Assembly: GCF_050003625.1 (NCBI RefSeq)
Contig: NC_134397.1
Coordinates: forward strand, 148,923,526-148,987,525
DNA length: 64,000 nucleotides
Reading direction: 5' to 3'
DNA from: Haematobia irritans
Lineage: Eukaryota; Arthropoda; Insecta; Diptera; Muscidae
Shown here: positions 1 to 10,758 of the stretch, piece by piece
How positions within the stretch are numbered: position 1 is the stretch's first letter
Layout: each line of letters begins with the position of its first letter
The notes under the pieces: generated by a model
The model's database searches: none
The model's input: only the letters and a program-made list of their open reading frames with translations
What the model was told of the DNA's origin: nothing
Made by a program: the position numbers and the translations under genes

Positions 1-1351
1 TCAATTTTTTTAGGTTTTGGGTGGATTTTTCAATTTTTTGGGGGTTGTCACGAATTAAAGTCCTTTTCGCTCTAGGACGCTTAGTTTAGGAGATATGGGC
101 AAAAGAAGTTTTTCATATAAAAATTTTATTTTTTTTTTAGGTTTTGGGTGAATTTTTCAATTTTTTGGGGGTGGTCACGAATTAAAGTCCTTTTCGCTCT
201 AGGACGCATATTTAAGGAGATATGGGCAAAAGAAGTTTTTCATATAAAAATTTCAATTTTTTTAGGTTTTGGGTGGATTTTTCAATTTTTTGGGGGTGGT
301 CACGAATTAAAGTCTTTTTCGCTCTAGGACGCTTAGTTTAGGAGATATGGGCAAAAGAAGTTTTTCATATAAAAATTTAAATTTTTTTTAGGTCTTGGGT
401 GGATTTTTCAATTTTTTGGGGGTGGTCACGAATTAAAGTCCTTTTCGCTCTAGGACGCATATTTAAGGAGATATGGGCAAAAGAAGTTTTTCATATACAA
501 ATTTCATTTTTTTTAGGTTTTGGGTGGATTTTTCAATTTTTTGGGGGTGGTCACGAATTAAAGTCCTTTTCGCTCTAGGACGCATATTTAAGGAGATATG
601 GGCAAAAGAAGTTTTTCATATACAAATTTCAATTTTTTTAGGTTTTGGGTGGATTTTTCAATTTTTTGGGGGTGGTCACGAATTAAAGTCCTTTTCGCTC
701 GAGGACGCATATTTAAGGAGATATGGGCAAAAGAAGCTTTTCATATAAAAATTTCAATTTTTTTAGGTTTTGGGTGGATTTTTCAATTTTTTGGGTGTGG
801 TCACGAATAAAAGTCCTTTTCGCTCTAGGACGCATATTTAAGGAGATATGGGCAAAAGAAGTTTTTCATATAAAAATTTCAATTTTTTTAGATTTTGGGT
901 GGATTTTTCAATTTTTTGGGGTGGTCATGAATTAAAGTCCTTTTCGCTCTAGGACGCATATTTAAGGAGATATGGGCAAAAGAAGTTTTTCATATACAAA
1001 TTTCAATTTGTTTAGGTTTTGGGTGGATTTTTCAATTTTTTGGGGTGGTCACGAATTAAAGTCCTTTTCGCTCTAGGACGCATATTTAAGGAGATATGGG
1101 CAAAAGAAGTTTTTATATAAAAATTTCAATTTTTTTAGGTTTTGGGTGGATTTTTCAATTTTTTTGGGGGTGGTCACGAATTAAAGTCCTTTTCGCTCTA
1201 GGACGCATATTTAAGGAGATATGGGCAAAAGAAGTTTTTCATATAAAAATTTCAATTTTTTTAGGTTTTGGGTGGATTTTTCAATTTTTTGGGGGTGGTC
1301 ACGAATTAAAGTCCTTTTCGCTCTAGGACGCATATTTAAGGAGATATGGGC

Positions 1352-1415
1352 AAAAGAAGTTTTTCATATAAAAATTTCAATTTTTTTAGGTTTTGGGTGG
1401 ATTTTTCAATTTTTT
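1352..1415 (+). other. Phased A/T tracts, predicted curved DNA (example copy)
   Basis: Within monomer positions 7-70 there are seven A or T tracts: AAAA 7-10, TTTTT 15-19, AAAAA 25-29, AATTTTTTT 34-42, TTTT 46-49, ATTTTT 56-61 and AATTTTTT 63-70. Their centres are about 8.5 to 11 bp apart, close to the helical repeat. Phased A-tracts are known to bend DNA, and curvature is a recurrent property of satellite DNAs. The remaining 55 bp have no such phasing. Confidence 0.6.
1376..1415 (+). repeat. Internal direct repeat within the monomer (29-bp offset)
   Basis: TTCAATTTTTT occurs at monomer positions 31-41 and again at 60-70, 29 bp apart. Loss of one interval gives the 96-bp units at 2721, 5554 and 7516. 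Gain of one gives the 153-bp unit at 10356. The monomer therefore contains its own substrate for slippage or unequal exchange. Confidence 0.85.
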
Positions 1416-1435
1416 GGGGGTGGTCACGAATTAAA

Positions 1436-1454
1436 GTCCTTTTCGCTCTAGGAC
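1436..1454 (+). other. Dyad symmetry GTCCT-9-AGGAC in the monomer core (example copy)
   Basis: Monomer positions 91-95 (GTCCT) and 105-109 (AGGAC) are exact reverse complements separated by nine bases, 'tttcgctct'. The dyad overlaps the CENP-B-like motif and contains one of the monomer's three CpG sites, with another at its right edge. It could be a binding site for a dimeric protein or a weak hairpin. A linked variant with GCCCT on the left and 'caaggac' on the right breaks one pair, so exact pairing is not always kept. Confidence 0.6.
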
Positions 1455-1456
1455 GC
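1442..1456 (+). other. Partial CENP-B-box-like motif in the monomer core (example copy)
   Basis: Monomer positions 97-111 read TTCGCTCTAGGACGC. The established CENP-B box core is TTCGNNNNANNCGGG. The match covers TTCG, the single A and one G, six of nine fixed bases, and fails in the CGGG half, which is needed for mammalian CENP-B binding. The same motif is present in nearly all units, including the shortened 48-bp ones. I see the motif directly. A role as a binding site is a guess. Confidence 0.3.
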
Positions 1457-1470
1457 ATATTTAAGGAGAT

Positions 1471-1595
1471 ATGGGCAAAAGAAGTTTTTCATATACAAAT
1501 TTCAATTTTTTTAGGTTTTGGGTGGATTTTTCAATTTTTTGGGGGTGGTCACGAATTAAAGTCCTTTTCGCTCTAGGACGCTTAGTTTAGGAGAT
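1471..1595 (+). repeat. Variant monomer with 'cttagtttag' tail
   Basis: This copy shows the second common tail. Positions 111-120 read 'cttagtttag' instead of 'catatttaag', with no change in length. It also carries 'catatacaaa' at 20-29, a variant concentrated in the first 13 kb. The second tail recurs through the whole window as a minority form, and derivatives such as 'cttagcttag' (28220, 32437, 40574, 42595, 48331, 55181, 56225) mark related blocks. A mixed tail 'catattttag' occurs mainly after 29 kb. Confidence 0.95.
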
Positions 1596-2720
1596 ATGGG
1601 CAAAAGAAGTTTTTCATATAAAAATTTCAATTTTTTTAGGTTTTGGGTGGATTTTTAAATTTTTTGGGTGTGGTCACGAATAAAAGTCCTTTTCGCTCTA
1701 GGACGCATATTTAAGGAGATATGGGCAAAAGAAGTTTTTCATATAAAAATTTCAATTTTTTTAGGTTTTGGGAGGATTTTTCAATTTTTTGGGGGTGGTC
1801 ACGAATTAAAGTCCTTTTCGCTCTAGGACGCTTAGTTTAGGAGATATGGGCAAAAGAAGTTTTTCATATAAAAATTTTATTTTTTTTTAGGTTTTGGGTG
1901 AATTTTTCAATTTTTTGGGGGTGGTCACGAATTAAAGTCCTTTTCGCTCTAGGACGCATATTTAAGGAGATATGGGCAAAAGAAGTTTTTCATATAAAAA
2001 TTTCAATTTTTTTAGGTTTTGGGTGGATTTTTCAATTTTTTGGGGGTGGTCACGAATTAAAGTCTTTTTCGCTCTAGGACGCTTAGTTTAGGAGATATGG
2101 GCAAAAGAAGTTTTTCATATAAAAATTTCAATTTTTTTAGGTCTTGGGTGGATTTTTCAATTTTTTGGGGGTGGTCACGAATTAAAGTCCTTTTCGCTCT
2201 AGGACGCATATTTAAGGAGATATGGGCAAAAGAAGTTTTTCATATACAAATTTCATTTTTTTTAGGTTTTGGGTGGATTTTTCAATTTTTTGGGGGTGGT
2301 CACGAATTAAAGTCCTTTTCGCTCTAGGACGCATATTTAAGGAGATATGGGCAAAAGAAGTTTTTCATATACAAATTTCAATTTTTTTAGGTTTTGGGTG
2401 GATTTTTCAATTTTTTGGGGGTGGTCACGAATTAAAGTCCTTTTCGCTCTAGGACGCATATTTAAGGAGATATGGGCAAAAGAAGCTTTTTATATAAAAA
2501 TTTCAATTTTTTTAGGTTTTGGGTGGATTTTGCAATTTTTTGGGTGTGGTCACGAATAAAAGTCCTTTTCGCTCTAGGACGCATATTTAAGGAGATATGG
2601 GCAAAAGAAGTTTTTCATATAAAAATTTCAATTTTTTTAGGTTTTGGGTGGATTTTTCAATTTTTTGGGGTGGTCATGAATTAAAGTCCTTTTCGCTCTA
2701 GGACGCATATTTAAGGAGAT

Positions 2721-2816
2721 ATGGGCGAAAGAAGTTTTTCATATAAAAATTTCAATTTTTTGGGGGTGGTCACGAATTAAAGTCCTTTTCGCTCTAGGAC
2801 GCATATTTAAGGAGAT
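2721..2816 (+). repeat. Truncated monomer, 96 bp
   Basis: Monomer positions 31-59 are missing, a 29-bp loss between the two internal TTCAATTTTTT copies. The unit reads straight from 'aaaaatttcaatttttt' into the G block. It is absent from the matching place in the first 1,749-bp copy. Confidence 0.9.
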
Positions 2817-5553
2817 ATGGGCAAAAGAAGTTTTTCATATACAAATTTCAATTTGTTTAGGTTTTGGGTGGATTTTTCAATTTTTTGGGGTGGTCACGAA
2901 TTAAAGTCCTTTTCGCTCTAGGACGCATATTTAAGGAGATATGGGCAAAAGAAGTTTTTATATAAAAATTTCAATTTTTTTAGGTTTTGGGTGGATTTTT
3001 CAATTTTTTTGGGGGTGGTCACGAATTAAAGTCCTTTTCGCTCTAGGACGCATATTTAAGGAGATATGGGCAAAATAAGTTTTTCATATAAAAATTTCAA
3101 TTTTTTTAGGTTTTGGGTGGATTTTTCAATTTTTTGGGGTGGTCACGAATTAAAGTCCTTTTCGCTCTAGGACGCATATTTAAGGAGATATGGGCAAAAG
3201 AAGTTTTTCATAAAAAAATTTCAATTTTTTTAGGTTTTGGGTGGATTTTTCAATTTTTTGGGGGTGGTCCCGAATTAAGGTCCTTTTCGCTCTAGGACGC
3301 ATATTTAAAGAGATATGGACAAAAGAAGTTTTTCATATAAAAATTTCATTTTTTTAGGTTTTGGGTGAATTTTTCAATTTTTTGGGGGTGGTCACGAATT
3401 AAAGTCCTTTTCGCTCTAGGACGCATATTTAAGGAGATATGGGCAAAAGAAGTTTTTCATATACAAATTTCAATTTTTTTAGGTTTTGGGTGGATTTTTC
3501 AATTTTTTGGGGGTGGTCACGAATTAAAGTCCTTTTCGCTCTAGGACGCTTAGTTTAGGAGATATGGGCAAAAGAAGTTTTTCATATAAAAATTTCAATT
3601 TTTTTAGGTTTTGGGTGGATTTTTAAATTTTTTGGGTGTGGTCACGAATAAAAGTCCTTTTCGCTCTAGGACGCATATTTAAGGAGATATGGGCAAAAGA
3701 AGTTTTTCATATAAAAATTTCATTTTTTTTAGGTTTTGGGTGGATTTTTCAATTGGGGGTGGTCACGAATTAAAGTCCTTTTCGCTCTAGGACGCTTAGT
3801 TTAGGAGATATGGACAAAAGAAGTTTTTCATATAAAAATTTTATTTTTTTTTAGGTTTTGGGTGAATTTTTCAATTTTTTGGGGGTGGTCACGAATTAAA
3901 GTCCTTTTCGCTCTAGGACGCATATTTAAGGAGATATGGGCAAAAGAAGTTTTTCATATAAAAATTTCAATTTTTTTTAGGTTTTGGGTGGATTTTTCAA
4001 TTTTTTGGGGGTGGTCACGAATTAAAGTCCTTTTCGCTCTAGGACGCATATTTAAGGAGATATGGACAAAAGAAGTTTTTCATATAAAAATTTCAATTTT
4101 TTTAGGTTTTGGGTGGATTTTTCAATTTTTTGGGGTGGTCACGAATTAAAGTCCTTTTCGCTCTAGGGCGCATATTTAAGGAGATATGGGCAAAAGAAGT
4201 TTTTCATATAAAAATTTCAATTTTTTTAGGTTTTGGGTGGATTTTTAAATTTTTTGGGTGTGGTCACGAATAAAAGTCCTTTTCGCTCTAGGACGCATAT
4301 TTAAGGAGATATGGGCAAAAGAAGTTTTTTATATACAAATTTCAATTTTTTAGGTTTTGGGTGGATTTTTCAATTTTTTGGGGGTGGTCACGAATTAAAG
4401 TCCTTTTCGCTCTAGGACGCATATTTAAGGAGATATGGGCAAAAGAAGTTTTTCATATAAAAATTTCAATTTTTTTAGGTTTTGGGTGGATTTTTCAATT
4501 TTTTTGGGGGTGGTCACGAATTAAAGTCCTTTTCGCTCTAGGACGCATATTTAAGGAGATATGGGCAAAATAAATTTTTCATATAAAAATTTCAATTTTT
4601 TTAGGTTTTGGGTGGATTTTTCAATTTTTTGGGGTGGTCACGAATTAAAGTCCTTTTCGCTCTAGGACGCATATTTAAGGAGATATGGGCAAAAGAAGTT
4701 TTTCATATAAAAATTTCAATTTTTTTAGGTTTTGGGTGGATTTTTCAATTTTTGGTCACGAATTAAAGTCCTTTTCGCTCTAGGACGCATATTTAAGGAG
4801 ATATGGGCAAAAGAAGTTTTTCATATAAAACTTTCAATTTTTTTTAGGTTTTGGGTGGATTTTTCAATTTTTTGGGGGTGGTCACGAATTAAAGTCTTTT
4901 TCGCTCTAGGACGCTTAGTTTAGGAGATATGGGCAAAAGAAGTTTTTCATATAAAAATTTAAATTTTTTTTAGGTTTTGGGTGGATTTTTCAATTTTTTG
5001 GGGGTGGTCACGAATTAAAGTCCTTTTCGCTCTAGGACGCATATTTAAGGAGATATGGGCAAAAGAAGTTTTTCATATAAAACTTTCAATTTTTTTAGGT
5101 TTTGGGTGGATTTTTCAATTTTTTGGGGGTGGTCACGAATTAAAGTCCTTTTCGCTCTAGGACGCATATTTAAGGAGATATGGGCAAAAGAAGTTTTTCA
5201 TATACAAATTTCAATTTTTTTAGGTTTTGGGTGGATTTTTAAATTTTTTGGGGGTGGTCACGAATTAAAGTCCTTTTCGCTCGAGGACGCATATTTAAGG
5301 AGATATGGGCAAAAGAAGTTTTTCATATAAAAATTTCAATTTTTTTAGGTTTTGGGTGGATTTTTCAATTTTTTGGGTGTGGTCACGAATAAAAGTCCTT
5401 TTCGCTCTAGGACGCATATTTAAGGAGATATGGGCAAAATAAGTTTTTCATATAAAAATTTCAATTTTTTTAGGTTTTGGGTGGATTTTTCAATTTTTTG
5501 GGGTGGTCACGAATTAAAGTCCTTTTCGCTCTAGGACGCATATTTAAGGAGAT

Positions 5554-5649
5554 ATGGGCAAAAGAAGTTTTTCATATAAAAATTTCAATTTTTTGGGGGT
5601 GGTCACGAATTAAAGTCCTTTTCGCTCTAGGACGCATATTTAAGGAGAT
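5554..5649 (+). repeat. Truncated monomer, 96 bp
   Basis: This unit has the same 29-bp internal loss as the one at 2721 and sits in the same neighbourhood of variant monomers, so it is probably a copy of the same event. The unit that follows carries 'catatacaaatttcaatttg', as it does after 2816. Confidence 0.9.
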
Positions 5650-7515
5650 ATGGGCAAAAGAAGTTTTTCATATACAAATTTCAATTTGTTTAGGTTTTGG
5701 GTGGATTTTTCAATTTTTTGGGGTGGTCACGAATTAAAGTCCTTTTCGCTCTAGGACGCATATTTAGGAGATATGGGCAAAAGAAGTTTTTATATAAAAA
5801 TTTCAATTTTTTTAGGTTTTGGGTGGATTTTTCAATTTTTTGGGGGTGGTCACGAATTAAAGTCCTTTTCGCTCTAGGACGCATATTTAAGGAGATATGG
5901 GCAAAATAAGTTTTTCATATAAAAATTTCAATTTTTTTAGGTTTTGGGTGGATTTTTCAATTTTTTGGGGTGGTCACGAATTAAAGTCCTTTTCGCTCTA
6001 GGACGCATATTTAAGGAGATATGGGCAAAAAAAGTTTTTCATATAAAAATTTCAATTTTTTTAGGTTTTGGGTGGATTTTTCAATTTTTTGGGGGTGGTC
6101 CCGAATTAAAGTCCTTTTCGCTCTAGGACGCATATTTAAAGAGATATGGGCAAAAGAAGTTTTTCATATAAAAATTTCAATTTTTTTAGGTTTTGGGTGG
6201 ATTTTTCAATTTTTTGGGGTGGTCACGAATTAAAGTCCTTTACGCTCTAGGACGCATATTTAAGGAGATATGGGCAAAAGAAGTTTTTCATATAAAAATT
6301 TCAATTTTTTTAAGTTTTGGGTGGATTTTTCAATTTTTTGGGGGTGATCACGAATTAAAGTCCTTTTCGCTCTAGGACGCTTAGTTTAGGAGATATGGAC
6401 AAAAGAAGTTTTTCATATAAAAATTTCAATTTTTTTAGGTTTTGGGTGGATTTTTCAATTTTTTTGGGGGTGGTCACGAATTAAAGTCCTTTTCGCTCTA
6501 GGACGCATATTTAAGGAGATATGGGCAAAATAAATTTTTCATATAAAAATTTCAATTTTTTTAGGTTTTGGGTGGATTTTTCAATTTTTTGGGGTGGTCA
6601 CGAATTAAAGTCCTTTTCGCTCTAGGACGCATATTTAAGGAGATATGGGCAAAAGAAGTTTTTCATATAAAAATTTCAATTTTTTTAGGTTTTGGGTGGA
6701 TTTTTAAATTTTTTGGGTGTGGTCACGAATAAAAGTCCTTTTCGCTCTAGGACGCATATTTAAGGAGATATGGGCAAAAGAAGTTTTTTATATACAAATT
6801 TCAATTTTTTTAGGTTTTAGGTGGATTTTTCAATTTTTGGTCACGAATTAAAGTCCTTTTCGCTCTAGGACGCATATTTAAGGAGATATGGGCAAAAGAA
6901 GTTTTTCATATAAAACTTTCAATTTTTTTTTAGGTTTTGGGTGGATTTTTCAATTTTTTGGGGGTGGTCACGAATTAAAGTCTTTTTCGCTCTAGGACGC
7001 TTAGTTTAGGAGATATGGGCAAAAGAAGTTTTTCATATAAAAATTTAAATTTTTTTTTTTGTTTTGGGTGGATTTTTCAATTTTTTGGGGGTGGTCACGA
7101 ATTAAAGTCCTTTTCGCTCTAGGACGCATATTTAAGGAGATATGGGCAAAAGAAGTTTTTCATATACAAATTTCAATTTTTTTAGGTTTTGGGTGGATTT
7201 TTCAATTTTTTGGGGGTGGTCACGAATTAAAGTCCTTTTCGCTCGAGGACGCATATTTAAGGAGATATGGGCAAAAGAAGTTTTTCATATAAAAATTTCA
7301 ATTTTTTTAGGTTTTGGGTGGATTTTTCAATTTTTTGGGTGTGGTCACGAATAAAAGTCCTTTTCGCTCTAGGACGCATATTTAAGGAGATATGGGCAAA
7401 ATAAGTTTTTCATATAAAAATTTCAATTTTTTTAGGTTTTGGGTGGATTTTTCAATTTTTTGGGGTGGTCACGAATTAAAGTCCTTTTCGCTCTAGGACG
7501 CATATTTAAGGAGAT

Positions 7516-7611
7516 ATGGGCAAAAGAAGTTTTTCATATAAAAATTTCAATTTTTTGGGGGTGGTCACGAATTAAAGTCCTTTTCGCTCTAGGACGCATA
7601 TTTAAGGAGAT
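7516..7611 (+). repeat. Truncated monomer, 96 bp
   Basis: This is the third copy of the 29-bp internal loss, 1,962 bp after the one at 5554 and in matching context. Confidence 0.9.
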
Positions 7612-9191
7612 ATGGGCAAAAGAAGTTTTTCATATACAAATTTTAATTTGTTTAGGTTTTGGGTGGATTTTTCAATTTTTTGGGGTGGTCACGAATTAAA
7701 GTCCTTTTCGCTCTAGGACGCATATTTAAGGAGATATGGGCAAAAGAAGTTTTTATATAAAAATTTCAATTTTTTTAGGTTTTGGGTGGATTTTTCAATT
7801 TTTTTGGGGGTGGTCACGAATTAAAGTCCTTTTCGCTCTAGGACGCATATTTAAGGAGATATGGGCAAAATAAGTTTTTCATATAAAAATTTCAATTTTT
7901 TTAGGTTTTGGGTGGATTTTTCAATTTTTTGGGGTGGTCACGAATTAAAGTCCTTTTCGCTCTAGGACGCATATTTAAGGAGATATGGGCAAAAGAAGTT
8001 TTTCATATAAAAATTTCAATTTTTTTAGGTTTTGGGTGGATTTTTCAATTTTTTGGGGGTGGTCCCGAATTAAGGTCCTTTTCGCTCTAGGACGCATATT
8101 TAAAGAGATATGGGCAAAAGAAGTTTTTCATATACAAATTTCATTTTTTTTAGGTTTTGGGTGAATTTTTCAATTTTTTGGGGGTGGTCACGAATTAAAG
8201 TCCTTTTCGCTCTAGGACGCTTAGTTTAGGAGATATGGGCAAAAGAAGTTTTTCATATAAAAATTTCAATTTTTTTAGGTTTTGGGTGGATTTTTAAATT
8301 TTTTGGGTGTGGTCACGAATAAAAGTCCTTTTCGCTCTAGGACGCATATTTAAGGAGATATGGGCAAAAGAAGTTTTTCATATAAAAATTTCATTTTTTT
8401 AGGTTTTGGGTGGATTTTTCAATTTTTTGGGGGTGGTCACGAATTAAAGTCCTTTTCGCTTTAGGACGCTTAGTTTAGGAGATATGGGCAAAAGAAGTTT
8501 TTCATATAAAAATTTCAATTTTTTAGGTTTTGGGTGAATTTTTCAATTTTTTGGGGGTGGTCACGAATTAAAGTCTTTTTCGCTCTAGGACGCATATTTA
8601 AGGAGATATGGGCAAAAGAAGTTTTTCATATAAAAAATTCAATTTTTTTTAGGTTTTGGGTGGATTTTTCAATTTTTTGGGGTGGTCACGAATTAAAGTC
8701 CTTTTCGCTCTAGGACGCATATTTAAGGAGATATGGGCAAAAGAAGTTTTTCATATAAAAATTTCAATTTTTTTAGGTTTTGGGTGAATTTTTAAATTTT
8801 TTGGGGGTGGTCACGAATTAAAGTCCTTTTCGCTCTAGGACGCATATTTAAGGAGATATGGGCAAAAGAAGTTTTTGATATAAAAACTTCAATTTTTTAG
8901 GTTTTGGGTGGATTTTTCAATTTTTTGGGGGTGGTCACGAATTAAAGTCCTTTTCGCTCTAGGACGCTTAGTTTAGGAGATATGGGCAAAAGAAGTTTTT
9001 CATATAAAAATTTCAATTTTTTTTTAGGTTTTGGGTGGATTTTTCAATTTTTTGGGGGCCGTCACGAATTAAAGTCCTTTTCGCTCTAGGACGCATATTT
9101 AAGGAGATATGGACAAAAGAAGTTTTTCATATAAAAATTTAAATTTTTTTAGGTTTTGGGTGGATTTTTCAATTTTTTGGGGGTGGTCACG

Positions 9192-9206
9192 AATTAAATA
9201 AAGTCC
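9192..9206 (+). repeat. Four-base insertion in the core
   Basis: The core reads 'gaattaaataaagtcc' instead of 'gaattaaagtcc'. The extra four bases look like a small slippage duplication of 'aaat' or 'taaa'. It is seen once in the window. Confidence 0.85.
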
Positions 9207-10355
9207 TTTTCGCTCTAGGACGCTTAGTTTAGGAGATATGGGCAAAAGAAGTTTTTCATATAAAAATTTCATTTTTTTAGGTTTTGGGTGAATTTTTCAA
9301 TATTTTGGGGGTGGTCACGAATTAAAGTCCTTTTCGCTCTAGGACGCATATTTAAGGAGATATGGGCAAAAGAAGTTTTTCATATAAAAATTTCAATTTT
9401 TTTAGGTTTTGGGTGGATTTTTCAATTTTTTGGGGTGGTCACGAATTAAAGTCCTTTTCGCTCTAGGACGCTTAGTTTAGGAGATATGGGCAAAAGAAGT
9501 TTTTCATATAAAAATTTCAATTTTTTTAGGTTTTGGGTGGATTTTTCAATTTTTTGGGTGTGGTCACGAATTAAAGTCCTTTTCGCTCTAGGACGCATAT
9601 CTAAGGAGATATGGACAAAAGAAGTTTTTCATATAAAAATTTCATTTTTTTAGGTTTTGGGTGAATTTTTCAATTTTTTGGGGGTGGTCACGAATTAAAG
9701 TCCTTTTCGCTCTAGGACGCATATTTAAGGAGATATGGGCAAAAGAAGTTTTTCATATAAAAATTTCAATTTTTTTAGGTTTTAGGTGAATTTTTCAATT
9801 TTTTGGGGGTGGTCACGAATTAAAGTCGTTTTCGCTCTAGGACGCATATTTAAGGAGATATGGGCAAAAAAAGTTTTTCATATAAAAATTTCAATTTTTT
9901 TTAGGTTTTGGGTGGATTTTTCAATTTTTTGGGGTGGTCACGAATTAAAGTCCTTTTCGCTCTAGGACGCATATTTAAGGAGATATGGGCAAAAGAAGTT
10001 TTTCATATAAAAATTTCATTTTTTTTGGTTTTGGGTGAATTTTTCAATTTTTTGGGGGTGGTCACGAATTAAAGTCCTTTTCGCTCTAGGACGCTTAGTT
10101 TAGGAGATATGGGCAAAAGAAGTTTTTCATATAAAAATTTAATTTTTTTAGGTTTTGGGTGAATTTTTCAATTTTTTGGGGGTGGTCACGAATTAAAGTC
10201 CTTTTCGCTCTAGGACGCATATTTAAGGAGATATGGGCAAAAGAAGTTTTTCATATACAAATTTCAATTTTTTAGGTTTTGGGTGGATTTTTCAATTTTT
10301 TGGGGTGGTCACGAATTAAAGTCCTTTTCGCTCTAGGACGCATATTTAAGGAGAT

Positions 10356-10508
10356 ATGGACAAAAGAAGTTTTTCATATAAAAATTTCAATTTTTTTAGG
10401 TTTTGGGTGGATTTTTCAATTTTTTAGGTTTTGGGTGAATTTTTCAATTTTTTGGGGGTGGTCACGAATTAAAGTCCTTTTCGCTCTAGGACGCATATTT
10501 AAGGAGAT
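10356..10508 (+). repeat. Extended monomer, 153 bp
   Basis: Positions 31-59 are present about twice: 'aggttttgggtg' followed by the T-rich stretch and 'caatttttt' occurs two times in a row, the first with 'gtggat' and the second with 'gtgaat'. The net gain is 28 bp. This is the expected reciprocal of the 96-bp units. Confidence 0.9.
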
Positions 10509-10758
10509 ATGGGCAAAAGAAGTTTTTCATATAAAAATTTCAATTTTTTTAGGTTTTGGGTGGATTTTTCAATTTTTTGGGGGTGGTCACGAATTAAAGT
10601 CCTTTTCGCTCTATGACGCATATTTAAGGAGATATGGGCAAAAGAAGTTTTTCATATAAAAATTTCAATTTTTTTAGGTTTTGGGTGGATTTTTCAATTT
10701 TTTGGGTGTGGTCACGAATAAATGTCCTTTTCGCTCTAGGACGCATATTTAAGGAGAT

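Larger units (their letters stand above)
1346..1470 (+). repeat. Reference monomer (125 bp, 'catatttaag' tail)
   Basis: This copy matches the commonest base at every position I compared and is used here for numbering, with position 1 the A of ATGGGC. Segments: 1-20 purine-rich then TTTTT; 21-42 AT-rich with AAAAA and TTTTTTT; 43-55 'aggttttgggtgg'; 56-70 T-rich; 71-79 'gggggtggt'; 80-111 mixed core; 112-125 tail ending in 'aaggagat'. The commonest substitution is G to A at position 55 ('gtggat' or 'gtgaat'), which splits the array into two broad monomer types often found side by side. The length leaves remainder 2 on division by 3, so successive units fall in different reading frames. Confidence 0.97.
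1..3065 (+). repeat. Higher-order repeat, 1,749-bp offset (14 monomers)
   Basis: Bases 1-1220 recur at 1750-3065. Shared diagnostic variants include the 'tttattttttttt' unit near 137 and 1870, the pair of 'catatacaaa' units at 473 and 2222, the 'gtgtggtcacgaataaaag' unit, the 'gtcatgaatt' unit near 935 and 2684, and a unit with 'agtttttatataaa' at 1096 and 2941. The offset is 1,749 bp up to about 2700 and 1,845 bp afterwards, because the second copy holds an extra 96-bp truncated unit at 2721-2816. Confidence 0.85.
4750..8100 (+). repeat. Higher-order repeat, ~2,086/1,962-bp offset
   Basis: The block from about 4,750 to 6,130 recurs from about 6,835 to 8,100. Landmarks in both are a unit cut to 'caatttttggtcacg' (4750 and 6835), a unit with 'aaaactttc' (4827 and 6913), a 'ctttttcgctctaggacgcttag' unit, a 96-bp truncated unit (5554 and 7516), and a 'ggtcccgaattaa' unit near 6100 and 8062. 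The offset drops from about 2,086 to 1,962 because the first copy has one more monomer near 5,055. Parts of this pattern are also present at about 2,700-3,300. Confidence 0.75.

Noticed and set aside
473..748. Small open reading frames of 60-126 codons throughout, such as MGKRSFSYKNF-type peptides
   Set aside because: They are the same repeat read in two frames, shift with every one-base indel, and show no codon-position bias or conserved length. No protein family is recognisable.
1338..1348. AAGGAGAT followed by ATG as a Shine-Dalgarno site
   Set aside because: It is present in nearly every unit, the spacing to ATG is too short for efficient initiation, and the DNA looks eukaryotic.
1381..1400. 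Degenerate telomere repeats ('tttaggttttggg' resembling TTTAGGG)
   Set aside because: There are only two imperfect words per 125 bp and no run of exact telomeric units anywhere in the window.
1436..1454. Rho-independent terminator from the GTCCT/AGGAC dyad
   Set aside because: The stem is only 5 bp and is not followed by a T run on the plus strand. The organism is probably not bacterial.
5690..5884. Minus-strand reading frames starting MRPRAKRTLIRDH
   Set aside because: They are the reverse complement of the satellite core and G block, occur only where no stop happens to fall, and have no independent support.
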